Shown: positions 62,888 to 64,000 of the stretch, in pieces
Position numbering within the stretch: the first letter of the stretch is position 1
Layout of the letters: each line of letters starts with the position of its first letter
From: Chitinophaga polysaccharea
GTDB lineage: Bacteria > Bacteroidota > Bacteroidia > Chitinophagales > Chitinophagaceae
Direction: 5' to 3'
DNA: 64,000 nucleotides
Assembly: GCF_007829335.1 (NCBI RefSeq)
Contig: NZ_VIWO01000010.1
Coordinates: forward strand, 1 to 64,000
Position numbers and translations under genes: made by a program
Notes under the pieces: generated by a model
Databases searched by the model: none
What the model saw: the letters and a program-made list of their open reading frames with translations, nothing else
Told to the model about the DNA's origin: nothing

Positions 62888-64000
62888 TTAGTTAAAAAAG
62901 TTGGTTCCCGTAACGAAGTTGAGCTCTTCAAAAGCCCGTACCCGGTTGTATTGGATGCTGTTTAGCTGCAATACGTTCTGCTTGTAGGAGTCATAGAAAT
63001 CCAGGAAATCCAGCATGCTGATATTTCTCTTCTGGTAATTAATCAATACTTCGCGCATGAGTCGCTGAAAATCCGATGCAAAAGAGGCATCTATATTCCG
63101 GTACAGTTTATCCGCCGCAGTAGCCTTCTCCACTACACGGTACACCTGTTCTTCTACCGTGGCTTCCGTACTTTTTTGGGTGGCGGTATTTACGTCGATC
63201 ATTGCCTTCGCCGATTTAATATTCCCCTGGTTCCGGTTAAATACGGGGAGGTCGATGGCTACGCCGGCAGCGGTATAGTTTTTAATGTAACTGCCTTGCT
63301 GATCGTAAGCGAGGTTAAAGGTCACATCCGGCACGCCCAGTGCTTTCTGGTAACTATAATTTAGTTTACTGATTTCTGTGTTGGCCCTGGCAATCATGAG
63401 GTCACTCCGGCGGCTATACGCAGAATCGAGCAGCACCGGCAAGGGATACTGCCGGGGATTGAGGGCTACCAGGGAAGTGGTATCTACCAATGGGTCGATA
63501 TATACAGGCTTTACCTGTAATACAAGCCTCATTTCACTCTGCTGGTCTGCAATCTGTTCCAACAGATCCCGGTATTCGCTTTTGAGACTATATAACTGGG
63601 CCTGGATCCTTACCACCTCTTTCTGGGAGATATAACCCTTTCCTTTTTGTTCTACAAAGGCATCCACTACTTTTTGAAGGGAAGTAATTTCTTCATCATA
63701 GGCTTTGGCAGATTGCTGCAGGTAATAGATGTTATAGAAATCATCTCTCAGGGTAAATTTAAGCGTGCGTAACAGGTCATAAAATTCAAATTCGGAGAGC
63801 TTTACATTGGCCCGGGCTATTTTGATCTGCTTATTCCGCTTACCTGCCAGCATTACGAGTTGCGATAATCCCGCGGAAGTTTCCCCCTGGCTGCCAAAAG
63901 GAAAAACTTTATGTGTTTCCGTATTATACAGCCCATGTTCAATATTAAAATTAGGATTGGCGTATAGCTTTGACTGGATTACCAGGGCTTTCTGCGCATC
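62888..64000 (-). CDS. TolC-family outer-membrane efflux protein (5' end outside window)
   Basis: The reading frame stays open to the window edge, so the N-terminus is missing and the true start is beyond 64000; 370 residues are seen. Long alpha-helical segments typical of TolC/CusC-type channels are present (LSEFEFYDLLRTLKFTLRDD, VDAFVEQKGKGYISQKEVV). Beta-strand parts (YPLPVLLDSAYSRRSDL, VAIDLPVFNRNQGNIK) and the second helical repeat follow. The P-V-F-N-R-N-Q-G-N motif is characteristic of the family. It is the first visible gene of the efflux operon. Confidence 0.9.
   Translation of the reverse strand, partial: DAQKALVIQSKLYANPNFNIEHGLYNTETHKVFPFGSQGETSAGLSQLVMLAGKRNKQIKIARANVKLSEFEFYDLLRTLKFTLRDDFYNIYYLQQSAKAYDEEITSLQKVVDAFVEQKGKGYISQKEVVRIQAQLYSLKSEYRDLLEQIADQQSEMRLVLQVKPVYIDPLVDTTSLVALNPRQYPLPVLLDSAYSRRSDLMIARANTEISKLNYSYQKALGVPDVTFNLAYDQQGSYIKNYTAAGVAIDLPVFNRNQGNIKSAKAMIDVNTATQKSTEATVEEQVYRVVEKATAADKLYRNIDASFASDFQRLMREVLINYQKRNISMLDFLDFYDSYKQNVLQLNSIQYNRVRAFEELNFVTGTNFFN

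Overview
The window comes from a member of the Bacteroidota, most likely Chitinophaga or a close relative in the Chitinophagaceae. The evidence is a type B type-9-secretion (T9SS) sorting domain, a TonB-dependent receptor paired with a DUF4249 lipoprotein, a DUF6089 beta-barrel, a UpxY-type NusG paralogue, Wzi/WcaI/WcaF-family proteins, and repeated matches to the Bacteroidota promoter motif TAnnTTTG. The genus is an inference from protein character; no rRNA gene is present. I saw no tRNA, rRNA, CRISPR array, insertion sequence or phage gene.

Region 1 (53-24506, minus strand) is one long exopolysaccharide locus read right to left. It begins with a NarL-type response regulator and the export lipoprotein (Wza-like). 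Next come the Wzc-type tyrosine autokinase and a UpxY antiterminator. Sugar-nucleotide genes follow (manC, fcl, ugd, gmd), supplying GDP-mannose, GDP-fucose and UDP-glucuronate. Then come a Wzx-like flippase, six glycosyltransferases, a Wzy-like polymerase, a polysaccharide pyruvyltransferase, a beta-propeller protein of unknown role, a WcaF-type acetyltransferase, a Wzi-type outer-membrane protein and finally the WcaJ-type initiating transferase. The set predicts a colanic-acid-like acidic, fucosylated, pyruvylated and acetylated polymer. A strong terminator closes the locus. A short histidine kinase lies divergent to the response regulator.

Region 2 (25684-32788) holds a T9SS type B surface protein, a flavodoxin/L,D-transpeptidase operon behind a Crp/Fnr-like palindrome, and a TonB receptor/DUF4249 pair.

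Region 3 (32803-39704) is the most unusual part. It carries a single 2033-residue protein with no signal peptide, behind a near-perfect Bacteroidota promoter. It combines an uncharacterised scaffold, a papain-like cysteine protease module and a C-terminal zinc-phospholipase-C/S1-nuclease-like H-x3-D-x5-H motif. A decayed ABC-2 permease lies next to it.

Region 4 (39790-58490) is mixed. It has an erythromycin-esterase / alpha-beta hydrolase / phosphoribosyltransferase module around an FNR-like palindrome, and housekeeping genes (trmN6-like, tsaD, prfC, a UbiD-family decarboxylase). It also has two glycosidases (GH29, GH20-like), two low-complexity secreted proteins, a DUF6089 barrel, an AraC regulator and an AI-2E-family transporter.

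Region 5 (58504-64000) is a tripartite heavy-metal-type RND efflux operon: TolC (cut by the window edge), adaptor, then CzcA-like pump, closed by a terminator.
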